A DNA stretch of 64,000 nt, taken from positions 124,001 through 188,000 of the forward strand of contig NZ_FCOX02000006.1 in NCBI RefSeq assembly GCF_900044055.2, in the 5' to 3' direction. The translations under genes and the position numbers were made by a program. The stretch is from Caballeronia calidae (GTDB lineage Bacteria; Pseudomonadota; Gammaproteobacteria; Burkholderiales; Burkholderiaceae). A model generated the notes under the pieces. That model had not been told where the DNA came from. It worked only from the letters and a program-made list of their open reading frames with translations, and made no database searches. How positions within the stretch are numbered: position 1 is the stretch's first letter; each line of letters starts with the position of its first letter. Positions 35,295-45,091 of this stretch are shown one piece after another.

Positions 35295-38081
35295 GTGTCC
35301 GCGCGCAAGAAACGGGCGTCGGGCGCGCGGTACAGCGTCGGCATCGATCTGGGGACGAGCAATACCGTCGTCGCTTACGCGGAAATCGGCTCGAACGACA
35401 TCCGCGTGTTCGAGATCGAGCAGCTCGTCAGTCCCGGCGAAGTGGCCGCGCGGCCGCTGCTGCCGTCGCTGCGCTATCACTTCGCGCCGGGCGAACTCAA
35501 ATCCGCCGATCTGCAGCTGCCGTGGGGCGAGATGGAAGCGCCCGCGGTCATCGGCGAAATCGCCAGGAAGCTCGGCGCGCAGGTGCCCGGACGGCTCGTG
35601 TCGAGCGCGAAAAGCTGGCTGTCGCACGCGGCGGTCGATCGCCTCGCGCCCATTCTTCCGTGGGGCGCGGGCGACGATGTCGAAAAAATCTCGCCCGTGA
35701 TCGCGAGCGCGAGCTATCTGGCGCACGTGCACGCGGCGTGGAACGAGCGTTTTCCGGATGCGCCGCTCGACGTGCAGGACGTCGTGCTGACGGTGCCCGC
35801 CTCGTTCGACGAAGGCGCGCGCGCCCTCACGCTCGAAGCGGCGCGCATGGCGGGCCTCGAAACGCTGCGCCTGCTGGAAGAGCCGCAGGCGGCGTTCTAC
35901 GACTGGCTGTTTCATCATCGCGAGACGCTCGGACGTGAGCTCGCGTCCACGCGTCTCGTGCTGATCGTCGATGTCGGCGGCGGCACGACCGACCTCACGC
36001 TCATCCAGGTCGCGATGGAAAACGGCGAGCCGCGCCTGACGCGCATCGGCGTGGGCAACCACCTGATGCTCGGCGGCGACAACATGGACCTCGCGCTCGC
36101 GCATCTCGTCGAGAAGCGGCTCGCGAGCGGCGACGCGCGGCTGTCCGCCGCGCGTCTGTCGCAACTGGTCGAGCGCTGCCGGGCCGCGAAGGAACAGCTG
36201 CTCGGCGCGAACGCGCCCGCTTCCGCGTCGATCACGCTGCTGGGCGCGGGCTCGAAGCTCATCGGCGGCGCGCGCTCCACCGATGTCACGCGCGACGAGA
36301 TCGAGCAGATCATCGTCGAAGGCTTCTTTCCGATGGTGTCCGCGAGCGACCGGCCGAGCCGCGCGCGCGGCGGCATCGTCGAATTCGGGCTGCCTTATGC
36401 GAGCGATGCGGCCATCACGCGGCATATCGCGGCGTTTCTCGGCCAGCACGCGGGCGAAGCGCGCAAGGCGCTCGACGTCCCAGCCGAAAAGCTCGCCATT
36501 CCGGACACCTTGCTTTTGAACGGCGGCGTCTTTCGCGCCGCTCCGCTCGCGCGGCGCATCGCCGACACGCTTTCCAACTGGCGCGGCGCAGCGGTCAATG
36601 TGCTCGCGAACGACCATCCGGACGTGGCCGTCGCGCGTGGCGCGGTGGCGTATGCGCTCGCGCGCGCGGGCCACGCGCCGAAGATCGGCGGCGGCTCGGC
36701 GCGCAGCTTCTTCCTTCTGCTCGAAGACGACGCCGACGCGACGCGCGGCGTCTGCGTGCTGCCGCGCGGCACGGAAGAAGGCCAGCCGATCCATCTCGCC
36801 GATCGCACGTTCGCGCTCACGCTCGGCGCGCCGGTGCGCTTTCACCTGGCGTCGTCGGTGGCGGAGACGGCTCATCAGGCGGGCGAGCTCGCGGACCTCG
36901 GCGCCGCATCGGGCGATTTCGTGCGTCTGCCGCCGATCGCGACCGTCGTCGATCCGCGCGCCGCGGACCACGGCAAGGCACGCGAAACGCCCGTGCAACT
37001 GACGACTTCGCTCACCGAAGTCGGCACGCTGGAGATGCACTGCATCGCCGTCGACGATCCCGCGAAGCGCTGGCTGCTCGAATTCCAGCTGCGCCGCGAG
37101 ACGCCTCAAAGCGACGAGGCCGTCAGCGAATCGCATCCGGCGCTGCCGAAAGCCATCGAGCTGATCGACCGCACGTTCGGCGCGAAGTCGCAGGACGTCG
37201 GGCCGAAGGAAGTCAAACGCCTGCGCGCGCAGCTCGAACAGACGCTCGGCGCACGCGATACCTGGGACATCGCGACGTTGCGGGAGCTTTTCGGCGCGCT
37301 GTTCGAACGCGCGAAAAAGCGTCGCCGCACCGCCGATCACGAGCGCCTGTGGCTCAATCTCGCGGGCTATTGCATGCGGCCGGGCTTCGGCCATCCGCTC
37401 GACGAATGGCGCGTCGAGCGGTTGTGGACGCTCTTCGATCAGGGCATTCAGTACAGCAACGAAAGCCAGATCTGGTCCGAATGGTGGACGCTCTGGCGCC
37501 GCGCGGCGGGCGGGCTGCCCGAAGCGGCCCAGTTGCGGTTGCTCGACGACATGGCCTTCGTGCTCCAGCCGCCCGGCACGAGCCGCTATCGCAAGGCGGC
37601 GGGCGCGGCGCGCGCGGGCTATGAGGACATGGTGCGGCTCGCGGCATCGCTGGAACGCGTGAGCGTCGAACGCAAGATCGAGGTCGGCGAGTGGCTGCTC
37701 ACGCGCCTCAGGAAACCATCCGAGAACGTGCAGAGCTGGTGGGCGGTGGGCCGCATCGGCGCGCGCGCGCCGTTCTACGGCAGCGCGCACGGCGTGGTGC
37801 CGCCGGACATCGCGGTCACCTGGCTGGATGCGATCCTCGCGCTCGACTGGAAGAAGATCGATCCGGCCGCGTTCGCCGCCGTGCAGATCGCCCGCATGAC
37901 CGGCGACCGCTCGCGCGACCTGCCCGACGAGGCCCGCGCCGCCGTCGTGCAGCGCCTCGAGACGATGGGCGCGGCAGAGGCGTGGATCGCGATGGTCCGC
38001 GAGACCGTCGAGCTGGATCGCGCCGACGAAGGCCGCGTGTTCGGCGAAACGCTGCCGGCGGGGCTGAAGCTCATCCGTTGA
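35295..38081 (+). CDS. Large Hsp70-family protein with C-terminal extension (second of pair)
   Basis: This 928-residue protein shares the ATPase core with its neighbour (VGIDLGTSNTVVAYAEI; VDVGGGTTDLTLI; LLLNGGVFRAAPLARRI) but carries about 400 extra residues. These are helical and rich in Trp, Arg and Leu, with RRRTADHERLWLNLAGYCMR and WWTLWRRAAGGLPEAAQ. The GTG start abuts the previous stop codon with no gap, so translation should be coupled. The extension has no function I recognise. Confidence 0.86.
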   Translation: MSARKKRASGARYSVGIDLGTSNTVVAYAEIGSNDIRVFEIEQLVSPGEVAARPLLPSLRYHFAPGELKSADLQLPWGEMEAPAVIGEIARKLGAQVPGRLVSSAKSWLSHAAVDRLAPILPWGAGDDVEKISPVIASASYLAHVHAAWNERFPDAPLDVQDVVLTVPASFDEGARALTLEAARMAGLETLRLLEEPQAAFYDWLFHHRETLGRELASTRLVLIVDVGGGTTDLTLIQVAMENGEPRLTRIGVGNHLMLGGDNMDLALAHLVEKRLASGDARLSAARLSQLVERCRAAKEQLLGANAPASASITLLGAGSKLIGGARSTDVTRDEIEQIIVEGFFPMVSASDRPSRARGGIVEFGLPYASDAAITRHIAAFLGQHAGEARKALDVPAEKLAIPDTLLLNGGVFRAAPLARRIADTLSNWRGAAVNVLANDHPDVAVARGAVAYALARAGHAPKIGGGSARSFFLLLEDDADATRGVCVLPRGTEEGQPIHLADRTFALTLGAPVRFHLASSVAETAHQAGELADLGAASGDFVRLPPIATVVDPRAADHGKARETPVQLTTSLTEVGTLEMHCIAVDDPAKRWLLEFQLRRETPQSDEAVSESHPALPKAIELIDRTFGAKSQDVGPKEVKRLRAQLEQTLGARDTWDIATLRELFGALFERAKKRRRTADHERLWLNLAGYCMRPGFGHPLDEWRVERLWTLFDQGIQYSNESQIWSEWWTLWRRAAGGLPEAAQLRLLDDMAFVLQPPGTSRYRKAAGAARAGYEDMVRLAASLERVSVERKIEVGEWLLTRLRKPSENVQSWWAVGRIGARAPFYGSAHGVVPPDIAVTWLDAILALDWKKIDPAAFAAVQIARMTGDRSRDLPDEARAAVVQRLETMGAAEAWIAMVRETVELDRADEGRVFGETLPAGLKLIR

Positions 38082-38233
38082 TCGCTTGCGGCGCGCATCG
38101 CGTCGAAATGCTTCGTCCTCAGAAGTTTTTGGCCGATACGTTGCGCGCAGGCCGCGCCACGTCTTGAATACCGGCTGACCGCATCCTATGGTTATCAATG
38201 TGTCGATATGGACACGCACTGAAGGAGGTCAGC

Positions 38234-38392
38234 ATGCCATCCCCACGCAAGGCTCAGGCGAGCCAGCCCGCTGAAACGGAAATGTCGAGCCGCAAGAAAA
38301 CCGCCGGCAGCAAGGCGTCGCCCGCGAAGGCCGCAGGCACGAAGGAGATGCAGGTCACGAAGCGCACCACCAAGGCCAAACCGAAATCCTGA
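38234..38392 (+). CDS. Small Lys/Ala/Ser-rich basic protein
   Basis: This 52-residue protein begins MPSPRKAQASQ and is rich in Lys, Ala, Thr and Ser (TAGSKASPAKAAGTK, TKRTTKAKPKS), like the tails of bacterial histone-H1-type proteins. A perfect AAGGAGGT lies five bases before the ATG, the strongest ribosome site in the window. DNA or RNA binding is likely from composition only. Confidence 0.7.
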   Translation: MPSPRKAQASQPAETEMSSRKKTAGSKASPAKAAGTKEMQVTKRTTKAKPKS

Positions 38393-38463
38393 GCGGATTC
38401 GGGTCCGTGCAGAACCGCCCTCGTCATCGTGCGGGGGGCATATGTTGTGGCTGTCCTTCGAAT

Positions 38464-38490
38464 CGGCGAGCGAAAATCCGACGCTCGCCG
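38464..38490. other. Perfect 9-bp hairpin, possible weak terminator
   Basis: CGGCGAGCG and CGCTCGCCG enclose a 9-base loop about 70 bases after the small basic-protein gene. There is no T-run on either side, so termination is uncertain. Confidence 0.4.
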
Positions 38491-38550
38491 TTCGGCTCCG
38501 GAACCGACCCGGCCTTCTTCCCTCCTCGCCTCGCCCGTCCCGCCCCCGAC

Positions 38551-38590
38551 ACGCCGATAAGACGCCAATAAGTCGCCGTTAAGACGCAAT
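38551..38590 (+). repeat. Tandem 11-bp repeats upstream of the hybrid kinase
   Basis: Three head-to-tail 11-bp units, ACGCCGATAAG, ACGCCAATAAG and TCGCCGTTAAG, are followed by a partial fourth ACGCAAT. The period of 11 bp puts them on one face of the helix. They lie about 95-130 bp before the hybrid kinase start and look like an array of binding sites for a regulator. Confidence 0.65.
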
Positions 38591-38681
38591 ATTTTCCGGT
38601 CATAACGGCTGATTGCTAAAAAAAGGCGTATTGGTATGACCGCATTGGCCTAAAGTAGAAAACCCGATTCCGTGAGCGAGC

Positions 38682-40691
38682 ATGAAGATGGCCGTCCCCC
38701 AACGCGCCGCCAGCGTGCGCAATCCAGGAATGCTGTTCGCGGCTGCCCGTGAGGCGGGCGCGAGCCTGGTGCGCAATCTCTCGATTCCGGCGCCGTTCTC
38801 CGATCCCGCGCTCGAGGCGCAGTTTCTCGAAGACCACAGTCAGCGCTTTTGCGCATTCAGACGTGCGTCGACCCTGCTCGCGCTCGCCATCTGGACGTGC
38901 TTTCTCTGGTGGGACCTGAGCTTCGCGCGCGGCAACCAGGCGCTCAACGCGCGCCTCCCGGATGTCCTCGCGCTGCGCTTCGCGGGCATCGCGCTGCTGT
39001 TCTTCGTGGGCGTGCTGGTGCTGCGGCCCTCGTTCCGCTCACACGCGCGCTCGCAGCGGATCATTCTCACCGGCATCTACGGGCTGCTGTGCCTGATCCT
39101 CACGATGGTGGCGATCACGCCCGCGCCCTACAACTTCACGCAGCACTTCAACGGCCTCTGTCTCGCGCTGTTCTTCCAGTTCAGCTTCTTCTACCTCCGC
39201 TCGCGCATCGCGCTGATCGCCGGCGTCGTCACGCTGGCGTCCATCGTCCTGCTGCAGATCAGCTTTCACCTGCTCAGCTCCGAGGACTTCTTCGCCGGGG
39301 TGTTCTACATGTTCAACGTCGTGGTCGTCGGGCACGGCGTCTGCACGCACGCCGAGCGCGTGTCGCGCGAGCGCTATAGCTCGGAGCGCGCGCTCGCCGC
39401 GCTCAACGACGAATTGCGCACCGCGAACGTCTCGCTCGGCCGCAAGAACCGCGAACTGGAAGTGTCGAAGAAGGATCAGGAAAACAAGACGAACGCGCTG
39501 CTCGAGCTGCGCGAGCAGCAGATGATCGCCGCGCAGACCGCGAGCCGCGAAAAATCCAACTTTCTCGCCGCCGCGACGCACGACCTGCGCCAGCCGATGC
39601 ACGCGCTCAACCTGTTTCTGCAGGCGGCCGCCGAGGCCATCCGCAACGGCGAGTTCGATCAGGCCGAGCGGCTCATCAACGAATGCGGGCGCTCGTCGGT
39701 GATCCTCGCGCGGCTTTTGAACGCGGTGCTGGATCTGTCGCGGCTGGAGTCGGGACGCGTCGTGCCGCGCTATCACGTGTTCGACGTGCGGCAGATCGTC
39801 GAAGAAGCCGCCGAGCAATTGCGTCCGTTCGCGATGAGCCGCGGTGTCGAGTTGCGGCTGCGGCTGCCGAAGGAAGATATCGTCTGCGTGCGCAGCGACG
39901 CGCACTGGCTCGGACGCGCGGTCGCCAATCTCGTGTCGAACGGCATCAAGTACGCGGACACGAGCAAGACCTCGAAGCCGACGGTGATCGTCGGCGTGGT
40001 GCGTTCGCCGACCCGCGCGCGCATCGATGTGCTGGACAACGGCATCGGCATTCCGGCCGATTATTTCGACGCGATCTTCCAGCCGTTCTTTCAGGTCGAC
40101 AATCCCGAGCAGGATCGCGACAAGGGCCTCGGCCTGGGGCTGTCGATCGTCAATGCGGTGATTTCCATGCTGGATCAGCACCGCATCGAGCTGAAGTCCA
40201 CCGAGGGGCGCGGCTCGCGCTTCTCGCTGGAAATGCCGCTGTGCGGACCGTCGCCGGACACGCCGTCGGCGCGCGCGCCGGCGCGCTCGGAAGCCGCCGA
40301 GGCGGCGCACCTGAGCGGGCGCTACGTGCTGCTCGTCGAGGACGACGGTCTCGTGCGCGCGTCCACCGAAGCGCTGCTCTCGCAATGGGGCGTGCTCTAC
40401 GATTCCGCCGCGACCTTCGACGAATACGAGGAAATTCTCGCGACGGTCGAGCGTTTCCCCGACCTCATCATCACCGATTACCGTCTGCGCGACTTCAAGA
40501 CGGCGCGCGAGGTCGCGATGCTGGGCACGACGAAGCTCGGGCGGCCCTGCCCGTGCCTCGTCGTGACGGGCGAGCCGGCCGCGACGATCGTCCCGCTCGC
40601 GTGCGACCATGACGTGCTGTCGAAGCCCGTGAGCCCCGCCGAGCTGCGGCGCGAAATGGTGACGCTGATCGCGGGCGAAGCTCAGTTGTAG
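38682..40691 (+). CDS. Hybrid sensor histidine kinase/response regulator
   Basis: This 669-residue protein has about six membrane helices in residues 60-225, a coiled-coil linker (about 235-290), and an H-box AATHDLRQPMHALNLFLQ of the HDLRQP type. An ATPase domain follows (NLVSNGIKYAD, DNGIGIP, GLGLGLSIVNAV). A C-terminal receiver (VLLVEDDGLV, acceptor Asp in LIITDYRLRD, LSKPVSPAEL) ends the protein. There is no output domain, so signalling must pass to another protein. The stop overlaps the convergent pilin gene by 10 bp. Confidence 0.9.
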   Translation: MKMAVPQRAASVRNPGMLFAAAREAGASLVRNLSIPAPFSDPALEAQFLEDHSQRFCAFRRASTLLALAIWTCFLWWDLSFARGNQALNARLPDVLALRFAGIALLFFVGVLVLRPSFRSHARSQRIILTGIYGLLCLILTMVAITPAPYNFTQHFNGLCLALFFQFSFFYLRSRIALIAGVVTLASIVLLQISFHLLSSEDFFAGVFYMFNVVVVGHGVCTHAERVSRERYSSERALAALNDELRTANVSLGRKNRELEVSKKDQENKTNALLELREQQMIAAQTASREKSNFLAAATHDLRQPMHALNLFLQAAAEAIRNGEFDQAERLINECGRSSVILARLLNAVLDLSRLESGRVVPRYHVFDVRQIVEEAAEQLRPFAMSRGVELRLRLPKEDIVCVRSDAHWLGRAVANLVSNGIKYADTSKTSKPTVIVGVVRSPTRARIDVLDNGIGIPADYFDAIFQPFFQVDNPEQDRDKGLGLGLSIVNAVISMLDQHRIELKSTEGRGSRFSLEMPLCGPSPDTPSARAPARSEAAEAAHLSGRYVLLVEDDGLVRASTEALLSQWGVLYDSAATFDEYEEILATVERFPDLIITDYRLRDFKTAREVAMLGTTKLGRPCPCLVVTGEPAATIVPLACDHDVLSKPVSPAELRREMVTLIAGEAQL

Positions 40692-41200
40692 CTGAAGTTC
40701 ACCGTGGCGCTGGACGCCACCGTGCCGGCGGTCATCGTGCCGAGCCGGTAATACTGCGCGACCAGCGGGATGGTCATCGCGCTGGTGGCATCGACGGTGC
40801 CCAGGCCGAGCGCGGAGTTGATCGTGATATTGGTGCCGGTAATGTCGCCGACATTGGTCGCCTTGAGCAACTGAATACCGACCTGCGTAGCGGTGCCGGT
40901 GTTCTTGAGCACGCTTGCCACGGTGTCCGTCGTGCCGCTCACGGTCATCGTCACGTTGGTATTCGCCGTGCAATTGGACAGCTTGATATTGAAGGCCTTG
41001 GGCTGCGCGACGCTGCCCACGGCGGCGAAATCCGTGGTCTTGGCCGTATCGAGCGCGACGGTCTGGGTGCCGGAACCGGTCACCACCGTGCAGGTCGGCA
41101 GGATGATCGTGCCGGTGAACGTCAAGGTAGCGTCCGCTGCGAGCGCGTTGGCCGCGCCGAACAGCAGGGGCACTGCAAGGGCTATGGTGTGTTTGAACAT
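40682..41200 (-). CDS. Type 1-like fimbrial subunit (minor or terminal pilin)
   Basis: This 172-residue protein has a signal peptide ending ANALAADA. The pilin fold shows two Cys residues (PTCTVV near the N-terminus and LSNCTANTNVTM) and an alternating C-terminal strand ending VNFSYN, with the penultimate Tyr typical of chaperone-usher subunits. It is the last gene of the pilus operon. Confidence 0.87.
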   Translation of the reverse strand: MFKHTIALAVPLLFGAANALAADATLTFTGTIILPTCTVVTGSGTQTVALDTAKTTDFAAVGSVAQPKAFNIKLSNCTANTNVTMTVSGTTDTVASVLKNTGTATQVGIQLLKATNVGDITGTNITINSALGLGTVDATSAMTIPLVAQYYRLGTMTAGTVASSATVNFSYN

Positions 41201-41264
41201 GTCGAGTTGTCTTGAGTGAAAAGCGGCGATCTCACCCTATCGCCCTGAACGAAAGCGCCGTTTC

Positions 41265-42368
41265 CTAATCGTATGTGACCGTCAAGGTCATGGTGGCGTT
41301 GCCGGGGCCCGGGGTGACGGTTCCCGTGCGGTAGTACCTGGCGGTCATCGGCACCGAATAGCTTTGCGCGACGCCGGGATTGAATCCGCTCAAAGCCTTG
41401 TTTACGCCCAGCGGAAACACCGCGCCGGTGCTGTCGAAAAGCTGGATGCCGACGCCGCCGGCCGCCGGACTTCCGCTCAGCGCCGCCACGTTCGAGAAAC
41501 CCGAAACCGTGCCGTTGCCAGGGTCGATCCGGTACTGGACGCTGCTCAGCAGGCCTGCGCTCGTACCGGACACGAGGCTGCCGCTCGGGCAGTTATTGAA
41601 CTGCAAATTGAACGATGCGGGATTCGGCGACAGGGAACCGACGCCCGGCATGTCCATCGGTCCATGCGTGCCCATGTTTATATTCATATTGGGCGTCTGG
41701 CAGGTCAGCGTGGTGACGCTCACCGGTGTAATGGAGAAGCTCTGGATGCCCGCGGCGGCGTTGTCCGTAGAGTGTCCAATCGGAGCGCCCTCCGACGAGT
41801 ACGCCTGCGACACCATGCCTGACACGGTGCCGGGTGCGATGTTCCCGATCTTCACCAGCGCAACGGAAAGCTGACCGCCGTTCGTCACCGTCCCGTTCGT
41901 ATTGCACTGTCCTCCCAGGTTCGGCATGTCTTTCCAGGGCCACCACCCGCACCCGTTGGCGTAGACCCTCCCCGCCATGGCGATACCCACTCCGGCGACG
42001 TTCGTGGCGTAAACGGAAACGCTGATTCCGTTGTACGTCACCGTGTAGCCAGAGGGACTCGTCGACGCGATGCCCGCCGGCCAGAAATCGCTTCCGGTGC
42101 CAGACGCGCTCGTCACCGTGCAAGTCCAGTAATTGGTCGTCGCCGGCGTGCTCACCCAATTGGTCAGCAGCGAGCCGTTCGGCAGATCGCGCGCCACCGC
42201 CACCGAAGAAGGCAGGTTCAGCGTCCAACTGCTGTAATTCGCCTTGCACGAAGACGTGGCATGCGCAGCCGGCGCGCCTGCCAGGAGAAGGAGCGAGAAA
42301 AAGAGCGCCAGGCAGCGCGCCAGTGCCGGAAAAAGCAGCTTCAACGGATTCATATTCGAAAGCTTCAT
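41265..42368 (-). CDS. Two-domain fimbrial tip adhesin
   Basis: This protein is about 367 residues. After a signal peptide ending HAT comes a lectin-like N-domain (CKANYSSWTLNLPSSVAV ... WTCTVTS) and a C-terminal pilin domain (ISTPVSVTTLTCQTPNMN-like region to MTLTVTYD). The double-domain size and position after the usher are those of tip adhesins such as FimH. The receptor is unknown. Several starts are possible (42401, 42368, 42353); 42368 gives a compact signal peptide. Confidence 0.8.
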   Translation of the reverse strand: MKLSNMNPLKLLFPALARCLALFFSLLLLAGAPAAHATSSCKANYSSWTLNLPSSVAVARDLPNGSLLTNWVSTPATTNYWTCTVTSASGTGSDFWPAGIASTSPSGYTVTYNGISVSVYATNVAGVGIAMAGRVYANGCGWWPWKDMPNLGGQCNTNGTVTNGGQLSVALVKIGNIAPGTVSGMVSQAYSSEGAPIGHSTDNAAAGIQSFSITPVSVTTLTCQTPNMNINMGTHGPMDMPGVGSLSPNPASFNLQFNNCPSGSLVSGTSAGLLSSVQYRIDPGNGTVSGFSNVAALSGSPAAGGVGIQLFDSTGAVFPLGVNKALSGFNPGVAQSYSVPMTARYYRTGTVTPGPGNATMTLTVTYD

Positions 42369-42384
42369 GAGGTTGCGACGAGCG

Positions 42385-44949
42385 TCATCGGCATTCGCCA
42401 TCGAGAATGGCGAACGGTGTCTTCGGCTTCTTCGAATCAGGCAATTGGTAGTGGATCGTGCAGGACTGCGCCGCCTGCGCGCCCCACTTCACCGACAGAT
42501 CTCCCGCGTCGGCCTTGAGCCCCGTCGCGATGATGCGGCTGCCCTGCGCGACCGTTCCCACGGTCTCGCCCGCTTCGTCGTAGACCTGCGAGCCGAACGG
42601 CAGCGAACCACCGTTCGGCCGCGTCACGCGCAGCACGGCGGACTTGCCCGTGTCCTGCGTCTCGAACTTCGTGACGACGACCGCGCCCGCGGTCGGCGCC
42701 GTGCGTTGCACCGACGATTTGAGCTGGATGTTGAGCGGCAGGCCTTTGGGGTCCAGTTCGATGTCGTTGTTCGAATACGGCTGCAGGCCCGAGACGATCG
42801 CGTGTCCCCAGTGATCCACGCGCAAGCCGGAGCCGTTGTTCAGACGCGCGCCCGCGGCGTCGGGCGCGTCGACGATCGCGACGGTCTCGCTCATGTTCGG
42901 CGTCATCGCAAGGCCGCCGCCGTAGAGGACCGCGCCGCCCGACATGCCCGCACCGACCTGGCTGTAGCGGTCGCTTCGGCTCGCATTGACCGTCAGCAAC
43001 GTAACCGGCGATGAATAGGCGACGTTTCCGCCCACCGTGGTGGTGGCGCCGCCGCCGCCGTTGGCGTAGTTGGCGTTGACGCCGTAGCTGAATGCGCTGT
43101 CCTCGCCCAACGTGCCGCTGAGCGACGTCTGCAGGCTGTTGCTGTCGTTCAGGGAATCGTGCTGGTAGCTGGTCGTGGTCCGCGGCGCATGCGCGTCCAG
43201 GCCGAGCGGAATGTTCAGCGTCAGCATGACGCGGTTATCCCAGTTGCCGGCGTTGACGTCGTATTGGCGCGAAAGCGACAGGCCATAGTTCAGCCACTTC
43301 CACCGGTTCTCGTAGCCGAGCTGAAGTTGCGTATCGTGGCTGCCGCGATTCCAGTAGTTCTGCACGGAACCCGTCGCGTACAGCGAACCGTAGCGGTCGC
43401 CGAGACTCTGACTGATGTCGAACTGCACGCGCGACTTTTGCAGACGAGGCGCCTGCCCTGGGTTACGCACGTCGATGAACTGACGCAGGCGCATCGCATC
43501 GGAAAGGCTGATGAAGCCGCTCGTCGAGTAGCGATACGCTGCGATCGCGATGTTCGTGTTGGTGGGCTCCAGCACGCGGCTGTAGCTGAGCCTCAGGCTC
43601 GTGCCGTTGCGATCGCCGATGTTGCCGCCGAGGCGCGCCGATGCCTGGGTCACGTCGAATCCGAACGCGCCCAGCCGCGTGTTCAACGCCGTGCCGAGTA
43701 TGCCCGACGTGTACTGCTCCGCCGCGATCACGCCCCCGTAGAGCGTGACCGTGTTGGTCAGGCCGCGCTGCAGCGTGAATTGCGAGACGAACGGGTGCTG
43801 GCTCGTGGTTGCATCGCGATACTGGCCGACGACGGCGTTATACCGCGTGACGCCTGGGCGAAGCGCGTTCACCGCCGCCGCGTAGGGCACCGTGGAAATG
43901 TGCTGCGAACCGTCGGCTTCCGTGACGATGACCTGCAGGTCGCCGCCGTAACCCGTCGGATATAGATCGTCGATCTCGAACGCGCCCGGTGCAACGGTGG
44001 TTTCGTAGATGATGTTGCCGTTCTGCCGTATCTGCACCTTGGCATTCGTATTCGCAATGCCGTGAACCACCGGCGCGTAGCCGCGCTGCGACTGCGGAAG
44101 CATGCGATCGTCCGAGCCCAGCTTCACGCCGCGCACGCCGTAGCTGTCGAAGAGCTGCCCGTCGGTGAAGGTGTCGCCCACCGTGAGCTGGCCCCTGATG
44201 CCGACGATGTCGCGCTGAATATAGGTCGACAGGCTCTGGTAATGCGTGCCGCCATAACTGCTGTGGTTGACGTTGCCCTGGTAGCGGAAGCGCCACGCTC
44301 CCGCATTGATGCCGCCGGTCAACCCCAGGTAATCCGACTGCTTCGACACGCCGCCGGCATTCGAACGATAGGTATTCGCGTTGTACTGGAGCAACGCCGC
44401 AGGCACGCCCTCGTCCCAGTACTTCGGATCGACGTAGCCCCGCGCGCGCGAGCTCAGTGCGATCTGCGGAATGCTCACGTTCAGGCGCAACTCGCCCGAG
44501 TCGAAGTCCGCCTTCGCATCTGGAATCAGTCGCTGAATCGGTGCGCATGTGTCGTGCGCCCGATCGAGAAGCGCAAGCGCATCCGGCGTCAGCTTGCGCA
44601 CATCGGCGCCGAGATGCTCGAGCAATTCCGTATCGAAGCACGGTTGCACGGCATCCGTGCCGTCTCCGACGTCCTTGATCGCGATGCTCATCTTGCCGAC
44701 CCACGTGTCGTTCACGTAGGTATCGGCGCGATAATTACCCGGCAGCGGCTCGTCGCTCTTGTTGAAACGCGATATATCGGCCTTTGCGCCACTCCCGGAT
44801 TGCAGAAACTCCTGGTTGAACTGCACTGAGTCCTGCTGCGTTTCGTCCGCCCACGCGTGCGTGCCGAAGCCCGTGGCAGCGAGCGTCTGAACGACGAGGC
44901 AAAGCTCCTTCAACCGAAACCTGGGTGCACGGGTATCGCTGTCTTTCAT
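42385..44949 (-). CDS. Fimbrial outer-membrane usher
   Basis: This 854-residue usher of the FimD/PapC family secretes and assembles pilus subunits. An N-terminal domain (FNQEFLQSGSGAKADISRF; LPGNYRADTYVNDTWVG) precedes the 24-strand barrel and plug region, and C-terminal domains end in TIHYQLPDSK. Full length, no interruption seen. Confidence 0.93.
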   Translation of the reverse strand: MKDSDTRAPRFRLKELCLVVQTLAATGFGTHAWADETQQDSVQFNQEFLQSGSGAKADISRFNKSDEPLPGNYRADTYVNDTWVGKMSIAIKDVGDGTDAVQPCFDTELLEHLGADVRKLTPDALALLDRAHDTCAPIQRLIPDAKADFDSGELRLNVSIPQIALSSRARGYVDPKYWDEGVPAALLQYNANTYRSNAGGVSKQSDYLGLTGGINAGAWRFRYQGNVNHSSYGGTHYQSLSTYIQRDIVGIRGQLTVGDTFTDGQLFDSYGVRGVKLGSDDRMLPQSQRGYAPVVHGIANTNAKVQIRQNGNIIYETTVAPGAFEIDDLYPTGYGGDLQVIVTEADGSQHISTVPYAAAVNALRPGVTRYNAVVGQYRDATTSQHPFVSQFTLQRGLTNTVTLYGGVIAAEQYTSGILGTALNTRLGAFGFDVTQASARLGGNIGDRNGTSLRLSYSRVLEPTNTNIAIAAYRYSTSGFISLSDAMRLRQFIDVRNPGQAPRLQKSRVQFDISQSLGDRYGSLYATGSVQNYWNRGSHDTQLQLGYENRWKWLNYGLSLSRQYDVNAGNWDNRVMLTLNIPLGLDAHAPRTTTSYQHDSLNDSNSLQTSLSGTLGEDSAFSYGVNANYANGGGGATTTVGGNVAYSSPVTLLTVNASRSDRYSQVGAGMSGGAVLYGGGLAMTPNMSETVAIVDAPDAAGARLNNGSGLRVDHWGHAIVSGLQPYSNNDIELDPKGLPLNIQLKSSVQRTAPTAGAVVVTKFETQDTGKSAVLRVTRPNGGSLPFGSQVYDEAGETVGTVAQGSRIIATGLKADAGDLSVKWGAQAAQSCTIHYQLPDSKKPKTPFAILDGECR

Positions 44950-45091
44950 TTTTATTTGGTGCAGGCAAAGGCTCGCCCCGGCGCCCGCGCAGGGCCGCGA
45001 CGCTATCTCCCATGCTTACGCAGAGAGTTCGACTTGCAGGATTCGCGGCGACGCGTATCAGGCCGCCGGTATGGCTCTTGGTGTGGCCGGC

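Noticed and set aside
34560..38219. Very long open frame (1219 codons) on the minus strand opposite the Hsp70 genes
   Set aside because: It is an antisense shadow in high-GC DNA. The product is Arg/Ala/His-rich with no domain, and the plus-strand genes have complete Hsp70 motifs.
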